A model generated the notes under the pieces. The model ran no database searches. It was not told the DNA's origin and saw nothing but the letters and a program-made list of their open reading frames with translations. The translations under genes were made by a program, and so were the position numbers. Positions 42,762 to 52,155 of a stretch of 64,000 nucleotides of DNA are shown piece after piece. This DNA comes from an uncultured bacterium (lineage in GTDB: Bacteria > Oederibacteriota > PGYV01 > Palsa-1178): contig CALAOR010000032.1 in assembly GCA_937889595.1 (NCBI GenBank), positions 33,353 to 97,352 on the forward strand, given 5' to 3'. The first letter of the stretch is position 1. The number at the start of each line of letters is the position of its first letter.

Positions 42762-45563
42762 ATGCGAATACGAAACGTGTTATTTTTATCAATCTATGTT
42801 TTAACGATGAACATGCTTATGGCTTCGCCTGTTTCCGTCAACGGGAAGCTCAAGGTTTCCGGATTGCAGCTTGTCAATGAGTGCGGAAACCCTGTGCAGC
42901 TCAGGGGCGTTTCAACCCACGGCCTGCAGTATTATCCCGCCTGCTTTCCCGATGCATCCCTTAACTTCGCGGCAAACGGCATGGGGGCCGATATAGTAAG
43001 GATAGCGATGTATGTGGATGAAAACGGTTATCTTACAAACCCCTCCAAATTTACAAATACTGTTGATACGCTTGTCGATAAAATAGGAGCGCTTGGCATG
43101 TACGCGCTCATAGACTGGCACGTGCTTACACCCGGCGACCCTAACGCCCACCTGGCCGATGCGGGCACTTTCTGGACGCACGAAGCAACCCAGCACAAAG
43201 GCAAAAAATATGTCCTTTATGAAATATGCAACGAACCCAACGGCGTCACATGGGCGACCGTAAAGCAGTACGCGGATAACATCATACCGAAGATACGCGC
43301 TATAGACCCCGACACGGTGATAATCTGCGGCACTCCAAACTGGTCCCAGCTTGGTGCGGCTGTTGTAAGCAGCCAGTTGTCCTACCCGAACATAATGTAT
43401 ACTTTCCATTTTTACGCAGCGTCACACGCGACGTCCATGCTCACAAATTACGTAGGGTCCTTGCCCATATTCTGTACTGAATGGGCGGCAAGCACGTCTT
43501 CGGGCGGCGGTACGCTGGACACGGCAAATGCGACAAGCTTTATCAACATAATGGGCGGCAGTAATTCGGCCGGGGTGAAAATAAGCTGGTGTTCGTGGTC
43601 GTTTTCCGATGCGCCGGAATCATCCGCCATGTTTAACTCCGGCACATGTTCGGGCGGGACCTTTGACGCATCACACCTTTCCACGGAAGGGAATTTTATA
43701 AAGACTAATTTGTCAAGCCCGGCAGATGCGTTCACGGCATGCAACGGTCAGCCTACAAATACTCCTATTGTCGCAAATACAGCGACTTACACGCGCACAA
43801 GGACGCCTTCCTTTACAGCCACGGTGACGCCTTCATTTACACGCACCGTCACGGTTACATTTACACGCACCGTCACACGCACTGTCACACCGTCATTTAC
43901 CATCACAAGCACGCCGAATATAGCAACGCCAACTCCTACAAAAACCGCGTCTCCTTACGCCGGCACCCCGACCCAGACATTTACATTAAGCCCCGTGCCC
44001 ACGCCCGGGCTTGTGAACGCGGATTGTGTGGAAGGGCAGGTTTTCAACCTTACTGACGGGAATTTAAACGACAACATATGGCAGACAGGCGCGTGGACCG
44101 CGGTTACAAGGACAGTTGAAGGACCGCAGGGAGCGGTATCCGCTAATTTTAAAGTGCGGTGGGATTCTACCGGGCTTAAAGTCGGAGTGGATGTCACGGA
44201 CCCGGCATTGTGTAATTCAGGCGCAAACTGGTACAATGACGATGCGGTTGAAATATACATAGACGCCGCAAATAACCGCGCCACAACATACGACGCAAAT
44301 GATTATCAGTTTTCAATACGCTATGGCGACCCGGTGCTCAGGGAAGAAAACGGCAGGACAGGCACGGTTGCCGCTGCGACTTACCGCACAGCTCTCGGGT
44401 ATTCAGCGGAATTTAACATTCCATGGTCAAGCCTGGGCGTAACGGGCAGCAGCGGAACAAACATAGGTTTAGACGTTGGCATAGACCATAATGAAACATG
44501 CGGCGCAACAAGGGACGGCGTGCTCATGTGGAACGGCACGGGCAACAACTACCAGGATACAAGCGCTTTTGGGAACGCTGTGATGCTTGCGTGCGCGTCA
44601 ACACCGTCATTTACCGCGACAAGTACAAGGACCGCGACGCCGGTAAATACAGCGACTGGTACACCGGTAAATACACAGACCAACACGCCGGTAAACACGG
44701 CAACCGATACATCATCAATTACAATGACAAACACGCCGGTTAACACAAATACAAATACAAGGACCGCAACTCCCACTTTCACAAATACGCCCGTCAACAC
44801 TCCTTCTTTTACAAGGACAAATACACCGTCTTTTACACCAACCCCCACATCAACGCCAAGCAGGACTTCCACGCAAACTTTTACCAATACGCCTTATTAT
44901 TCACCGTCAGTCACGCCATCCGTCACGGAAACAGAGACAGGCACACCGCCATCACCGACTGATACCCCGACATCAACACCATCTTTTACAATTACCGCCA
45001 CATACACTGACACGGCTGCGGCAACTTTTACATCCACGCCGACTGCAACGCCGACCGGGATACCGACGGAAACTTACACCAATACACCGGTAAATACAGC
45101 CACAGATATAAGCACGCCTGAAAATACGGTTACAAATACACAGACGCCGTCGGAAACAACGGCAGATACTGCGCAACCGGAAAATACATTTACAAAAACA
45201 CCGTCACAAACAGCCACGCAGACGGCTATTGTCGTAACATCGACAGCCATTGTCACGCCAGTAAATCCAGGGATAGGGGAAATAATATATCCAAACCCGT
45301 ATAATCCCGGCAACGGCAACCTGAATGTGGGATTCTATCTTGAAAACCAGTCAAACGAAGTTGAATTCCTGGTATATTCAAAAGGTTTAAGGCTTGTATC
45401 AAAGGCCAACCTTGGAGGATATCCGGCGGGTTTTAACAAGGCGGAAGTTGATAAAAAGTATTTCTCAAATCTTGCGTCGGGTATTTACTACTATATTATT
45501 GTTTACAAAAATAACACATCGGAAAAAAGGTCTAAAATACGTAATTTTATTGTTCTGTATTAG
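42762..45563 (+). CDS. GH5 endoglucanase with CBM9-like domain, two Thr/Pro linkers and C-terminal module
   Basis: 933 residues from ATG 42762 (AGGAG five bases upstream). Signal peptide, then a GH5 (subfamily 2-like) domain starting '[34 protein letters not shown]'. Acid/base Glu158 ('EICNEPNG'), 'YTFHFYA', nucleophile Glu240 ('IFCTEWAA'). A short TxTP linker, a CBM9-like domain (about 424-610, '[15 protein letters not shown]', '[11 protein letters not shown]', '[13 protein letters not shown]'), a second long linker, and a C-terminal module ('[18 protein letters not shown]', '[15 protein letters not shown]', ending 'KIRNFIVLY'). Predicted secreted cellulase. Confidence 0.92.
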   Translation: MRIRNVLFLSIYVLTMNMLMASPVSVNGKLKVSGLQLVNECGNPVQLRGVSTHGLQYYPACFPDASLNFAANGMGADIVRIAMYVDENGYLTNPSKFTNTVDTLVDKIGALGMYALIDWHVLTPGDPNAHLADAGTFWTHEATQHKGKKYVLYEICNEPNGVTWATVKQYADNIIPKIRAIDPDTVIICGTPNWSQLGAAVVSSQLSYPNIMYTFHFYAASHATSMLTNYVGSLPIFCTEWAASTSSGGGTLDTANATSFINIMGGSNSAGVKISWCSWSFSDAPESSAMFNSGTCSGGTFDASHLSTEGNFIKTNLSSPADAFTACNGQPTNTPIVANTATYTRTRTPSFTATVTPSFTRTVTVTFTRTVTRTVTPSFTITSTPNIATPTPTKTASPYAGTPTQTFTLSPVPTPGLVNADCVEGQVFNLTDGNLNDNIWQTGAWTAVTRTVEGPQGAVSANFKVRWDSTGLKVGVDVTDPALCNSGANWYNDDAVEIYIDAANNRATTYDANDYQFSIRYGDPVLREENGRTGTVAAATYRTALGYSAEFNIPWSSLGVTGSSGTNIGLDVGIDHNETCGATRDGVLMWNGTGNNYQDTSAFGNAVMLACASTPSFTATSTRTATPVNTATGTPVNTQTNTPVNTATDTSSITMTNTPVNTNTNTRTATPTFTNTPVNTPSFTRTNTPSFTPTPTSTPSRTSTQTFTNTPYYSPSVTPSVTETETGTPPSPTDTPTSTPSFTITATYTDTAAATFTSTPTATPTGIPTETYTNTPVNTATDISTPENTVTNTQTPSETTADTAQPENTFTKTPSQTATQTAIVVTSTAIVTPVNPGIGEIIYPNPYNPGNGNLNVGFYLENQSNEVEFLVYSKGLRLVSKANLGGYPAGFNKAEVDKKYFSNLASGIYYYIIVYKNNTSEKRSKIRNFIVLY

Positions 45564-45689
45564 GCATTCTGGTTAAGCGGTTAATAAATATATGATAAAT
45601 CCTAAAAAAAGCCTTATTTTTCACATTAAAACCAGTTTATGCACTGCGCAACTAATTATTAATTTAGTTGTCCTACTTATGCATGACCT

Positions 45690-45703
45690 GTTTAGCGCTA
45701 AAC
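45690..45703. promoter_or_regulatory. LacI-type operator upstream of GH9 gene 2
   Basis: Perfect 14-bp palindrome GTTTAGCGCTAAAC with a central CG, 33 bp before the ATG at 45736. The identical palindrome is at 48580-48593, upstream of the LacI gene at 48689. Confidence 0.85.
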
Positions 45704-45735
45704 CGTATTTGATCAATAAAAACGGAGATTAAAAG

Positions 45736-48474
45736 ATGAAAAAAATATGCAGTTTAATTCTGGCAATATCCATGTTCACTGCATTTATATATTCTGCCGA
45801 CACTGATGTCAGGTTAAATTCACTCGGCTTCCTGCCAAATAATGTCAAAAAAGCCTCAATCAGCCTGACCTGTACCACTTTTAATCTTATAAGAGTATCC
45901 GACGCAGCGATTGTTTATACAGGTACTGTCGGCGCGCCTATAACATCAACCGATACGGGTGAGACAATACTTGTCGCTGATTTTTCCGCATACACAACGC
46001 CGGGCACATATTACCTGAATGTACCCGGTGTGGGCAACTCACAGAACTTTAATATAGCCGCGGATATTTACAATACACCTTTTGTACCGGTATTCAAAGG
46101 TATGTATGAGTGGCGCTGCGGTACGGCGGTTTCATATACTTACGGAGGGGATACTTTTTCCCACGCCGCATGCCATACAACAGATGCGCTTGATGACCAA
46201 ATCGGCGGGACGGGCACCAGGACAGATTCCACAAAAGGCTGGCATGACGCGGGGGATTATAATAAATACATCGTTACCGGGGGGATGACTATCGGGATGA
46301 TGCTTAATGCATGGGAAATGTTCGGCGCGAAAATAAATTCGCTGTCATACGGCCTTCCGGCCACTGCTCCGGGATATCCGGAATTTCTTGAGGAAATAAA
46401 GTGGGAAACCGACTGGATACTGACCATGCAGCTGGCCGACGGCGGTGCGCTTGATAAAGTCAGTGAAGTGACATTCAGCGCTTTTATTCTTCCCGAACTT
46501 GATACGGACCAGAGATATTATTGGGGCATAAGCGGCACGGTTGAAACTGCGTCTTTGTGCGCCTCACTGGCAATGGCGGCCAGGAATTTCCAGCCTTATG
46601 ACGCGGCCTATGCCGCTACCTGTTTGAGCGCGGCAACAGCGGCGTATAATTATCTCACCTCACATACTACAAATACAACGGCAAATATCACGGGAAGTCC
46701 CCAGGGCAGTTATGTAAGCAGCAACGCCAATGCGGGCAGGATGTGGGCAGCTGCGGAAATGTGGGAAACGACAGGCACAGCCGCTTACCTGACCGATTTT
46801 GAGACCAGGGCAAACGCCATGAACCCAAAGATAGATACGAATTGGGACTGGGGCAATTATAAGAACCTGGGAATGTTCACTTATCTGCTTTCCTTAAGGG
46901 TGGGAAGGAGCGCCGCGTTGGTAAATACGATAACAACGGCTTTAAATACTTCCGCTAACAGTATTGTAACTACAGGCAATGGACATGCTTATGGCCGGGG
47001 ATTGGGAACAAACTATTACTGGGGCTCTAACGGAGGCGTCGCCAGACAGACAATGATATTGCAGATAGCCAATAAACTGTCGCCAAACGCGAATTATATA
47101 AATGCTTCGCTCGATATCCTGGGTTACTTATTTGGCAGGAACATGCATGACAGGTCATATGTAACGGGTGTGGGTTATAACCCTCCCATGAACCCGCATC
47201 ACAGGCCGTCCGGCGGCGATTCAATAGTAAATCCGTGGCCGGGATACTTAGTCGGAGGGTCGCCCGGCGGCAACACCCAGGATACATATGAATCCGCCAA
47301 TCTCCCAACAGGTCTTCCTGCGGCGCAGTATTGGGTCGATGTCCAGGCCGCTTATTCCGCGAATGAAGTTGCCGTAAACTGGCAGGGCGCGCTTATTTTT
47401 GCCATGGCCGGATTTATAAGCAGTCTTCCCACCCCTACATTAACCGCAACTCCGAGTGTGACACAAACAGGAACATTTACCCCCACGGCTACAAGGACTG
47501 TTTCGCCAACTTTTACAAGGACAACGACCCCGACCTTTACCATGACAAACACTCCTGTAAATTCAAACACAGCAAGCCCTACCGCGATTTACACGAAGAC
47601 GCCGGCGTTTACCAATACCAACACCGGTACATACACGGCTACGGCAAATGATACTCCAAGCAGGACGGCCACTGTCACAAACACGGCCACATTTACCCGC
47701 ACTAATACCGGCACAGCAACTTTTACGTTTACAACAACGCCGGATTATTCACCTACTGCCACTCAAACAATAACCGCGACAGCAACAGGTTCCCCGCCTT
47801 CGCAGACATTTACACCTACTGTTACGCGGACATCCTCGGTTACCCTGACGAGAACAAACACTCCTGTTGATACAGCAACGCCCACATGGACAAACACGCG
47901 GGTAAATACCGGAACTATGACATTTACAAATACCTTTACAACTGTTATTTTCAGCCCGACTTTTACCACCACGGTCACGCAGACAAGCACTGTACAGACA
48001 TCAACTTATACACAGACCCCGACATATACGCCCACAGTGACGCCTACAGTTACATCTACAGTTACGTCCACGGCGACTCTGACCAGCACATTGACGGCCA
48101 CGCAGACACAAACATTGCAAAATACGGCAACAATCACGGCCACCAATACGGTGCCGGTGCCGACAGATACCCCAACCCCGGTGGAAGTCAAAGTATGGCC
48201 ATGCCCCGTAGATCCGGATACGCAGGATATGTATGTAGGTTTTGATTTAACCGGACAGCCTGCGTCCGTGAGATTCAAGGTTTATACCAAGGCATTCAGG
48301 CTGATAAAAAATATCGTGATAACGGGGACAGTGCCGGGTGTCATGAACGAGGGAAAGGTAAATAGGGAATATCTGTCAGGTATGGCAAACGGAATATATC
48401 TTTATGTTATTGAGAGCATGGTTAACGGCGGTATAAAGAGATCAAAGATAAAAGAGTTTATTATAATCAGATAA
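45736..48474 (+). CDS. GH9 cellulase with Thr/Pro linker and C-terminal module
   Basis: 912 residues, GGAG nine bases upstream. Signal peptide, Ig-like CelD-N domain ('DTDVRLNSLGFLPNNVKKASI'), and GH9 barrel with Asp171/Asp174 ('GWHDAGDYNKY') and Glu544 ('SANEVAVNW'). 'DRSYVTGVGYNPPMNPHHRPS' is conserved. About 240 residues of TxT/TP linker follow, then a C-terminal module ('VKVWPCPVDPDTQDMYVGFDL', 'GMANGIYLYVIES', ending 'KIKEFIIIR') of the same class as in the genes at 42762 and 58587. Very similar in the catalytic half to the GH9 at 49773. The operator GTTTAGCGCTAAAC before the gene indicates LacI control. Confidence 0.93.
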   Translation: MKKICSLILAISMFTAFIYSADTDVRLNSLGFLPNNVKKASISLTCTTFNLIRVSDAAIVYTGTVGAPITSTDTGETILVADFSAYTTPGTYYLNVPGVGNSQNFNIAADIYNTPFVPVFKGMYEWRCGTAVSYTYGGDTFSHAACHTTDALDDQIGGTGTRTDSTKGWHDAGDYNKYIVTGGMTIGMMLNAWEMFGAKINSLSYGLPATAPGYPEFLEEIKWETDWILTMQLADGGALDKVSEVTFSAFILPELDTDQRYYWGISGTVETASLCASLAMAARNFQPYDAAYAATCLSAATAAYNYLTSHTTNTTANITGSPQGSYVSSNANAGRMWAAAEMWETTGTAAYLTDFETRANAMNPKIDTNWDWGNYKNLGMFTYLLSLRVGRSAALVNTITTALNTSANSIVTTGNGHAYGRGLGTNYYWGSNGGVARQTMILQIANKLSPNANYINASLDILGYLFGRNMHDRSYVTGVGYNPPMNPHHRPSGGDSIVNPWPGYLVGGSPGGNTQDTYESANLPTGLPAAQYWVDVQAAYSANEVAVNWQGALIFAMAGFISSLPTPTLTATPSVTQTGTFTPTATRTVSPTFTRTTTPTFTMTNTPVNSNTASPTAIYTKTPAFTNTNTGTYTATANDTPSRTATVTNTATFTRTNTGTATFTFTTTPDYSPTATQTITATATGSPPSQTFTPTVTRTSSVTLTRTNTPVDTATPTWTNTRVNTGTMTFTNTFTTVIFSPTFTTTVTQTSTVQTSTYTQTPTYTPTVTPTVTSTVTSTATLTSTLTATQTQTLQNTATITATNTVPVPTDTPTPVEVKVWPCPVDPDTQDMYVGFDLTGQPASVRFKVYTKAFRLIKNIVITGTVPGVMNEGKVNREYLSGMANGIYLYVIESMVNGGIKRSKIKEFIIIR

Positions 48475-48540
48475 TTGCAACCAAAAGTGTTCGGGCACGT
48501 TATATTATATCAGGAATCAGGAAGGCACAAAGTATCATGA

Positions 48541-48568
48541 AAAAAAGCGGATAAAAGCCGCTTTTTTT
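48541..48568 (+). terminator. Rho-independent terminator
   Basis: AAAAAAGCGG (48541-48550) pairs with CCGCTTTTTT (48558-48567) around a 7-nt loop. It ends the GH9 transcript before the LacI operator. Confidence 0.9.
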
Positions 48569-48579
48569 AGGGAAGTGAA

Positions 48580-48593
48580 GTTTAGCGCTAAAC
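48580..48593. promoter_or_regulatory. LacI-type operator upstream of its likely regulator gene
   Basis: Perfect palindrome GTTTAGCGCTAAAC, identical to 45690-45703, about 95 bp before the LacI ATG at 48689. This suggests autoregulation together with control of the adjacent GH9 gene. Confidence 0.85.
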
Positions 48594-48688
48594 GGACTTG
48601 AACGAAGAGAAAATTACTAATTACGAATTACAAATGACTAATTAGGAAAAGGCCGATAAGATGGAAAAACGTACTTAAGGAGAACCAC

Positions 48689-49690
48689 ATGGCTGTCACA
48701 CTTGAGGATGTTGCTTTGCAGGCCGGCGTTTCACATACCACGGTTTCGCTGGTTCTGCACAACGATAAGAAGATAAGCGGGAAGACCAGGGAAAGGGTAC
48801 TGGCCGCCATAGAGCAGATGAACTATCATCCAAACTATAATGCAAGATCTCTTGCGAAGGGAAAGACAAGCACCATAGCAATCATGGCATCGTTTTTTTC
48901 CTCTTTTTTCGCCATGGATATCATCAAGGGAATAGAAGATGAAGCCGTCAAAACAGAATATGACCTGAACCAGTACTCCACAAGAGGCGATAAGGAAAGG
49001 GAATTAAAACAGGTCAAAAGTATTTTATACGGGCGCAGGGCCGACGGCATTATAATATTGAGCCTGCAGCCTGAACCGGAAACCTTAAAAGAATTTAAGG
49101 ATGCGGATATGCCGGTTGTTATCATTGAAAGAAGTATAGACGGGTTATCCAGCGTAAGGACGGATAATGTGAAGGGCGCTTACATGGCGGCCGAGCACCT
49201 GATAAAAGCCGGCAGGAAAAATATCGGAATAATACACGGGCACCTTGACTGCTATGACTGCATTAACGCGAAAGAAAGGCACTTTGGCTTTGCAAAAGCG
49301 ATGAATGACTATGGGATCAGGCACGATGAAAATAACTCGGCCGGGACCGGGTACGAGTTTGACGACGGAGTTATAGCGTGCAGGGAAATGTTTGAGCGCG
49401 GCGCCCGGCCTGACGCTGTTTTCTGCGCGGCAGGGGATACGGTGGCCCTGGGTTTCATGAAGGAAGCCAGGCATCTGGGAATTAAGGTCCCGGGCGACAT
49501 AGCTGTCGTGGGATATGACGACATACTTGCTTCATCCATGGTTTCCCCGTCGATCACCACCATCAGGCAGCCTATCATAAAGATGGGACGGGAAGCCCTC
49601 AGTATAATATTAAGAACGATTAATAATGAAATAAAGGAACCAATAACCACAACGTTTGAACCGGAACTTATTGTCAGGGAAAGCGCATAA
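48689..49690 (+). CDS. LacI-family transcriptional regulator of the cellulase cluster
   Basis: 333 residues with AAGGAG six bases before the ATG. HTH 'TLEDVALQAGVSHTTVSLVLH', hinge 'PNYNARSLAKGKT', and a PBP-like sensor domain with 'AVVGYDDILASSMVSPSITTIRQP', ending 'FEPELIVRE'. It lies between two GH9 genes, directly upstream of the second and probably co-transcribed with it (82-bp gap). Identical operators upstream of itself and of the first GH9 gene make it the probable local cellulase regulator, responding to a cello-oligosaccharide or similar sugar (inferred). Confidence 0.93.
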   Translation: MAVTLEDVALQAGVSHTTVSLVLHNDKKISGKTRERVLAAIEQMNYHPNYNARSLAKGKTSTIAIMASFFSSFFAMDIIKGIEDEAVKTEYDLNQYSTRGDKERELKQVKSILYGRRADGIIILSLQPEPETLKEFKDADMPVVIIERSIDGLSSVRTDNVKGAYMAAEHLIKAGRKNIGIIHGHLDCYDCINAKERHFGFAKAMNDYGIRHDENNSAGTGYEFDDGVIACREMFERGARPDAVFCAAGDTVALGFMKEARHLGIKVPGDIAVVGYDDILASSMVSPSITTIRQPIIKMGREALSIILRTINNEIKEPITTTFEPELIVRESA

Positions 49691-49772
49691 CGATTGCGGA
49701 TTGCGGATTTCAGATTGCGGATTGGAATGCTGGATGAAAAACTGTATAAAAAATGACCGCACAGGAGATGTT

Positions 49773-52010
49773 ATGAAACACATCAGGATTTTTATTTCAA
49801 CTTTGGCCATATCATTGCTGGCTGTTACGGGATTGTTTTCGGCTGACACGGATGTCAGGCTTAATTCGCTTGGGTTCCTGCCAAATAATGATAAGCGCGC
49901 GTCAATAGATGTTGCCTGTACGAATTTCAGCCTTATCAGGGTATCTGACGCAGCAGCAGTTTATACAGGGACCGTTGGGGTGCCTATTACGGCTACTGAC
50001 AGCGGAGAGACGGTAAGCATAGCGGATTTTTCCGCATACACAACGCCCGGGACATATTATTTGAATGTTGCCGGCGTGGGAAATTCATCGAATTTTAACA
50101 TAGCCGACGACGCTTACAATAACGCTTTTTATATGTCGATGAAAGCGTTTTACCTGTGGCGCTGCGGCACTGCTGTTTCCTATTTTTATCCAAAAGACGG
50201 CAATACATACACGCACCCCGCCTGCCATACCGGGGACGGGGACCTGTTCTATGTGACCGGGGCCCATACAATCAGTAATTCCACGAAAGGCTGGCATGAC
50301 GCGGGTGATTATAACAAATACGTCGTCAACGCCGGAGTTACAATGGGCACGCTTTTCATGGCGTGGGAGATGTTCCAGTCCAAGATACAGACAATTACGC
50401 TCGACGTGCCGAACACGGCAAACGGATACCCGGATTTTCTCAAGGAATTAAAATGGGAGACAGATTGGCTGCTTACAATGGCATATCCGGACGGCACGGG
50501 CAGGGTAAGCCACAAGATGAGCGCAATAAATTTTGACGCCTTTGAATTGCCGCAGTTTGAAACTGCCCAGAGGTATTTTGTGTCCTTTAGCACTTCAGCA
50601 ACCGCTGACTTTACGGCAATTTTAGCCATGGCTTCAAGAATATTTCAGCCATATGATGCGGCATACGCAGCAACATGCCTTAATGCGGCTGTGTCAAGTT
50701 ACAGCTATCTTGCGGCCAACACGGCATACCAAGCCGCGGACCAGAGCGCGTTTAATACAGGCACCTATATAACTACAGACTCTGATGACCGGTTATGGGC
50801 GGCGGCTGAAATGTGGGAAACAACCGGTAATGCAACTTACCTGGCTGATTTTGAGGCCAGCGCAAACATTGTAATCCCTAAAATAGACACTGATTGGGGT
50901 TGGGGAAACGTAAAGAATCTTGGAATGTTCACATACCTGTTTTCTTCGAGATCCGGCAGGAACGCGGCGCTTGTCGCAAATATAACGACCGTCTTGAACA
51001 CTTCGGCCAATTCCATAGTGGCCACCAGGAACGCGCATGCCTATGGCAGGCCGCTTGGCACAAGTTATTACTGGGGATGCAATGGAGCTGTGGCTTTGCA
51101 GGCAATGATCCTGCAGATAGCAAACAGGTTCTCTCCGAATGTCAATTACACGAATACGGCGCTTGATGCCATAGGATATTTGTTCGGAAGGAATACTTTT
51201 GACCGGTCTTTTGTAACGGGCTTGGGTATAAACCCGCCGATGAATCCGCATCACAGGCCTTCGGCCGGGGACAGCATAATAAATCCCTGGCCGGGATACT
51301 TAGTCGGCGGGTCCCCCGGCAGAAACAATCAGGATACATATGAATCCGCCAATCTCCCAACCGGTCTTCCTGCGGCACAGTATTGGGTCGATGTCCAGGC
51401 CGCTTATTCCGCAAATGAAGTCGCAATAAACTGGCAGGCGCCGCTTGTTTACGCGCTTGCAGGATTTATAAAGGATCCGCCGACGCCGACCGCCACGGCT
51501 ACCATCACGGGAACGCCGCCGACGCCGACCATAACCCCCACAATAACCGGGACTTATACGCCGACAGCTACAGGCACCATAACGCAGACCCACACGGTCT
51601 CTCCCACCATGTCGAATACCCGGACTATAACGCAGACCTGGACGGCAAGCCCGACTTTTACGGTGACGCTCACGCCGACTTCCACACCTGTTCCGGACGC
51701 GAAACTTATCCGGTTGTCGCAGTGTTTTTCCTATCCCAATCCCACGAACGGGTCCAAAATAACTTTCATCTTTACAGTGACGGGATTCGCTGATAAACTT
51801 ACAATAAGTGTCTACACTTTCGGGGAAAGAAAGATATACTCGATCGTGCGGGAGAAAGTCGCGCAGGGAACGCATACGGAAGTGTGGGCGCCGTCGATGA
51901 GGCTGGCAAACGGCCTGTACTACTATGCCATAGAAGGCACAAACGGAACAAGCGGGGTATCCAGGCATATTGAGGCGTTTTTTGTCAACAGGGAGATACC
52001 AACGCCGTAG
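49773..52010 (+). CDS. GH9 cellulase with short linker and class-B C-terminal module
   Basis: 745 residues from ATG 49773 (AGGAG six bases upstream). The longer frame from 49656 would run back into the LacI gene and is rejected. Signal peptide, CelD-N Ig-like domain ('DTDVRLNSLGFLPNNDKRASI'), GH9 barrel with Asp176/Asp179 ('GWHDAGDYNKY') and Glu549 ('SANEVAINW'). Only about 60 residues of Thr/Pro linker. The C-terminal module differs from that of the upstream GH9: 'CFSYPNPTNGSKITF', 'YTFGERKIYS', 'LANGLYYYAIEGTNG', ending 'RHIEAFFVNREIPTP'. The next two GH5 enzymes carry the same module. The preceding gap contains repeated GATTGCGGATT units. Confidence 0.93.
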   Translation: MKHIRIFISTLAISLLAVTGLFSADTDVRLNSLGFLPNNDKRASIDVACTNFSLIRVSDAAAVYTGTVGVPITATDSGETVSIADFSAYTTPGTYYLNVAGVGNSSNFNIADDAYNNAFYMSMKAFYLWRCGTAVSYFYPKDGNTYTHPACHTGDGDLFYVTGAHTISNSTKGWHDAGDYNKYVVNAGVTMGTLFMAWEMFQSKIQTITLDVPNTANGYPDFLKELKWETDWLLTMAYPDGTGRVSHKMSAINFDAFELPQFETAQRYFVSFSTSATADFTAILAMASRIFQPYDAAYAATCLNAAVSSYSYLAANTAYQAADQSAFNTGTYITTDSDDRLWAAAEMWETTGNATYLADFEASANIVIPKIDTDWGWGNVKNLGMFTYLFSSRSGRNAALVANITTVLNTSANSIVATRNAHAYGRPLGTSYYWGCNGAVALQAMILQIANRFSPNVNYTNTALDAIGYLFGRNTFDRSFVTGLGINPPMNPHHRPSAGDSIINPWPGYLVGGSPGRNNQDTYESANLPTGLPAAQYWVDVQAAYSANEVAINWQAPLVYALAGFIKDPPTPTATATITGTPPTPTITPTITGTYTPTATGTITQTHTVSPTMSNTRTITQTWTASPTFTVTLTPTSTPVPDAKLIRLSQCFSYPNPTNGSKITFIFTVTGFADKLTISVYTFGERKIYSIVREKVAQGTHTEVWAPSMRLANGLYYYAIEGTNGTSGVSRHIEAFFVNREIPTP

Positions 52011-52019
52011 GATTTTAAA

Positions 52020-52140
52020 ACAAATTACTAATTATTAATTACAAATTACTAATTAAAACATAGCTTAATGGCCGACTAAAAGGTGCGATGTTTTCGATTT
52101 AATTAGTCATTAGTAATTAGCAATTTGCAATTAAAACAGA
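52020..52140. repeat. AT-rich AATTACTAATT-type repeat
   Basis: ATTACTAATTATTAATTAC and TTAGTCATTAGTAATTAGC face each other around GCCGACTAAAAGGTGCGATG. Related stretches occur at 48613-48645, 54245-54285 and 58299-58371, so it is a dispersed intergenic repeat of this region. Confidence 0.75.
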
Positions 52141-52155
52141 ACTTCAGGAGCGAAT

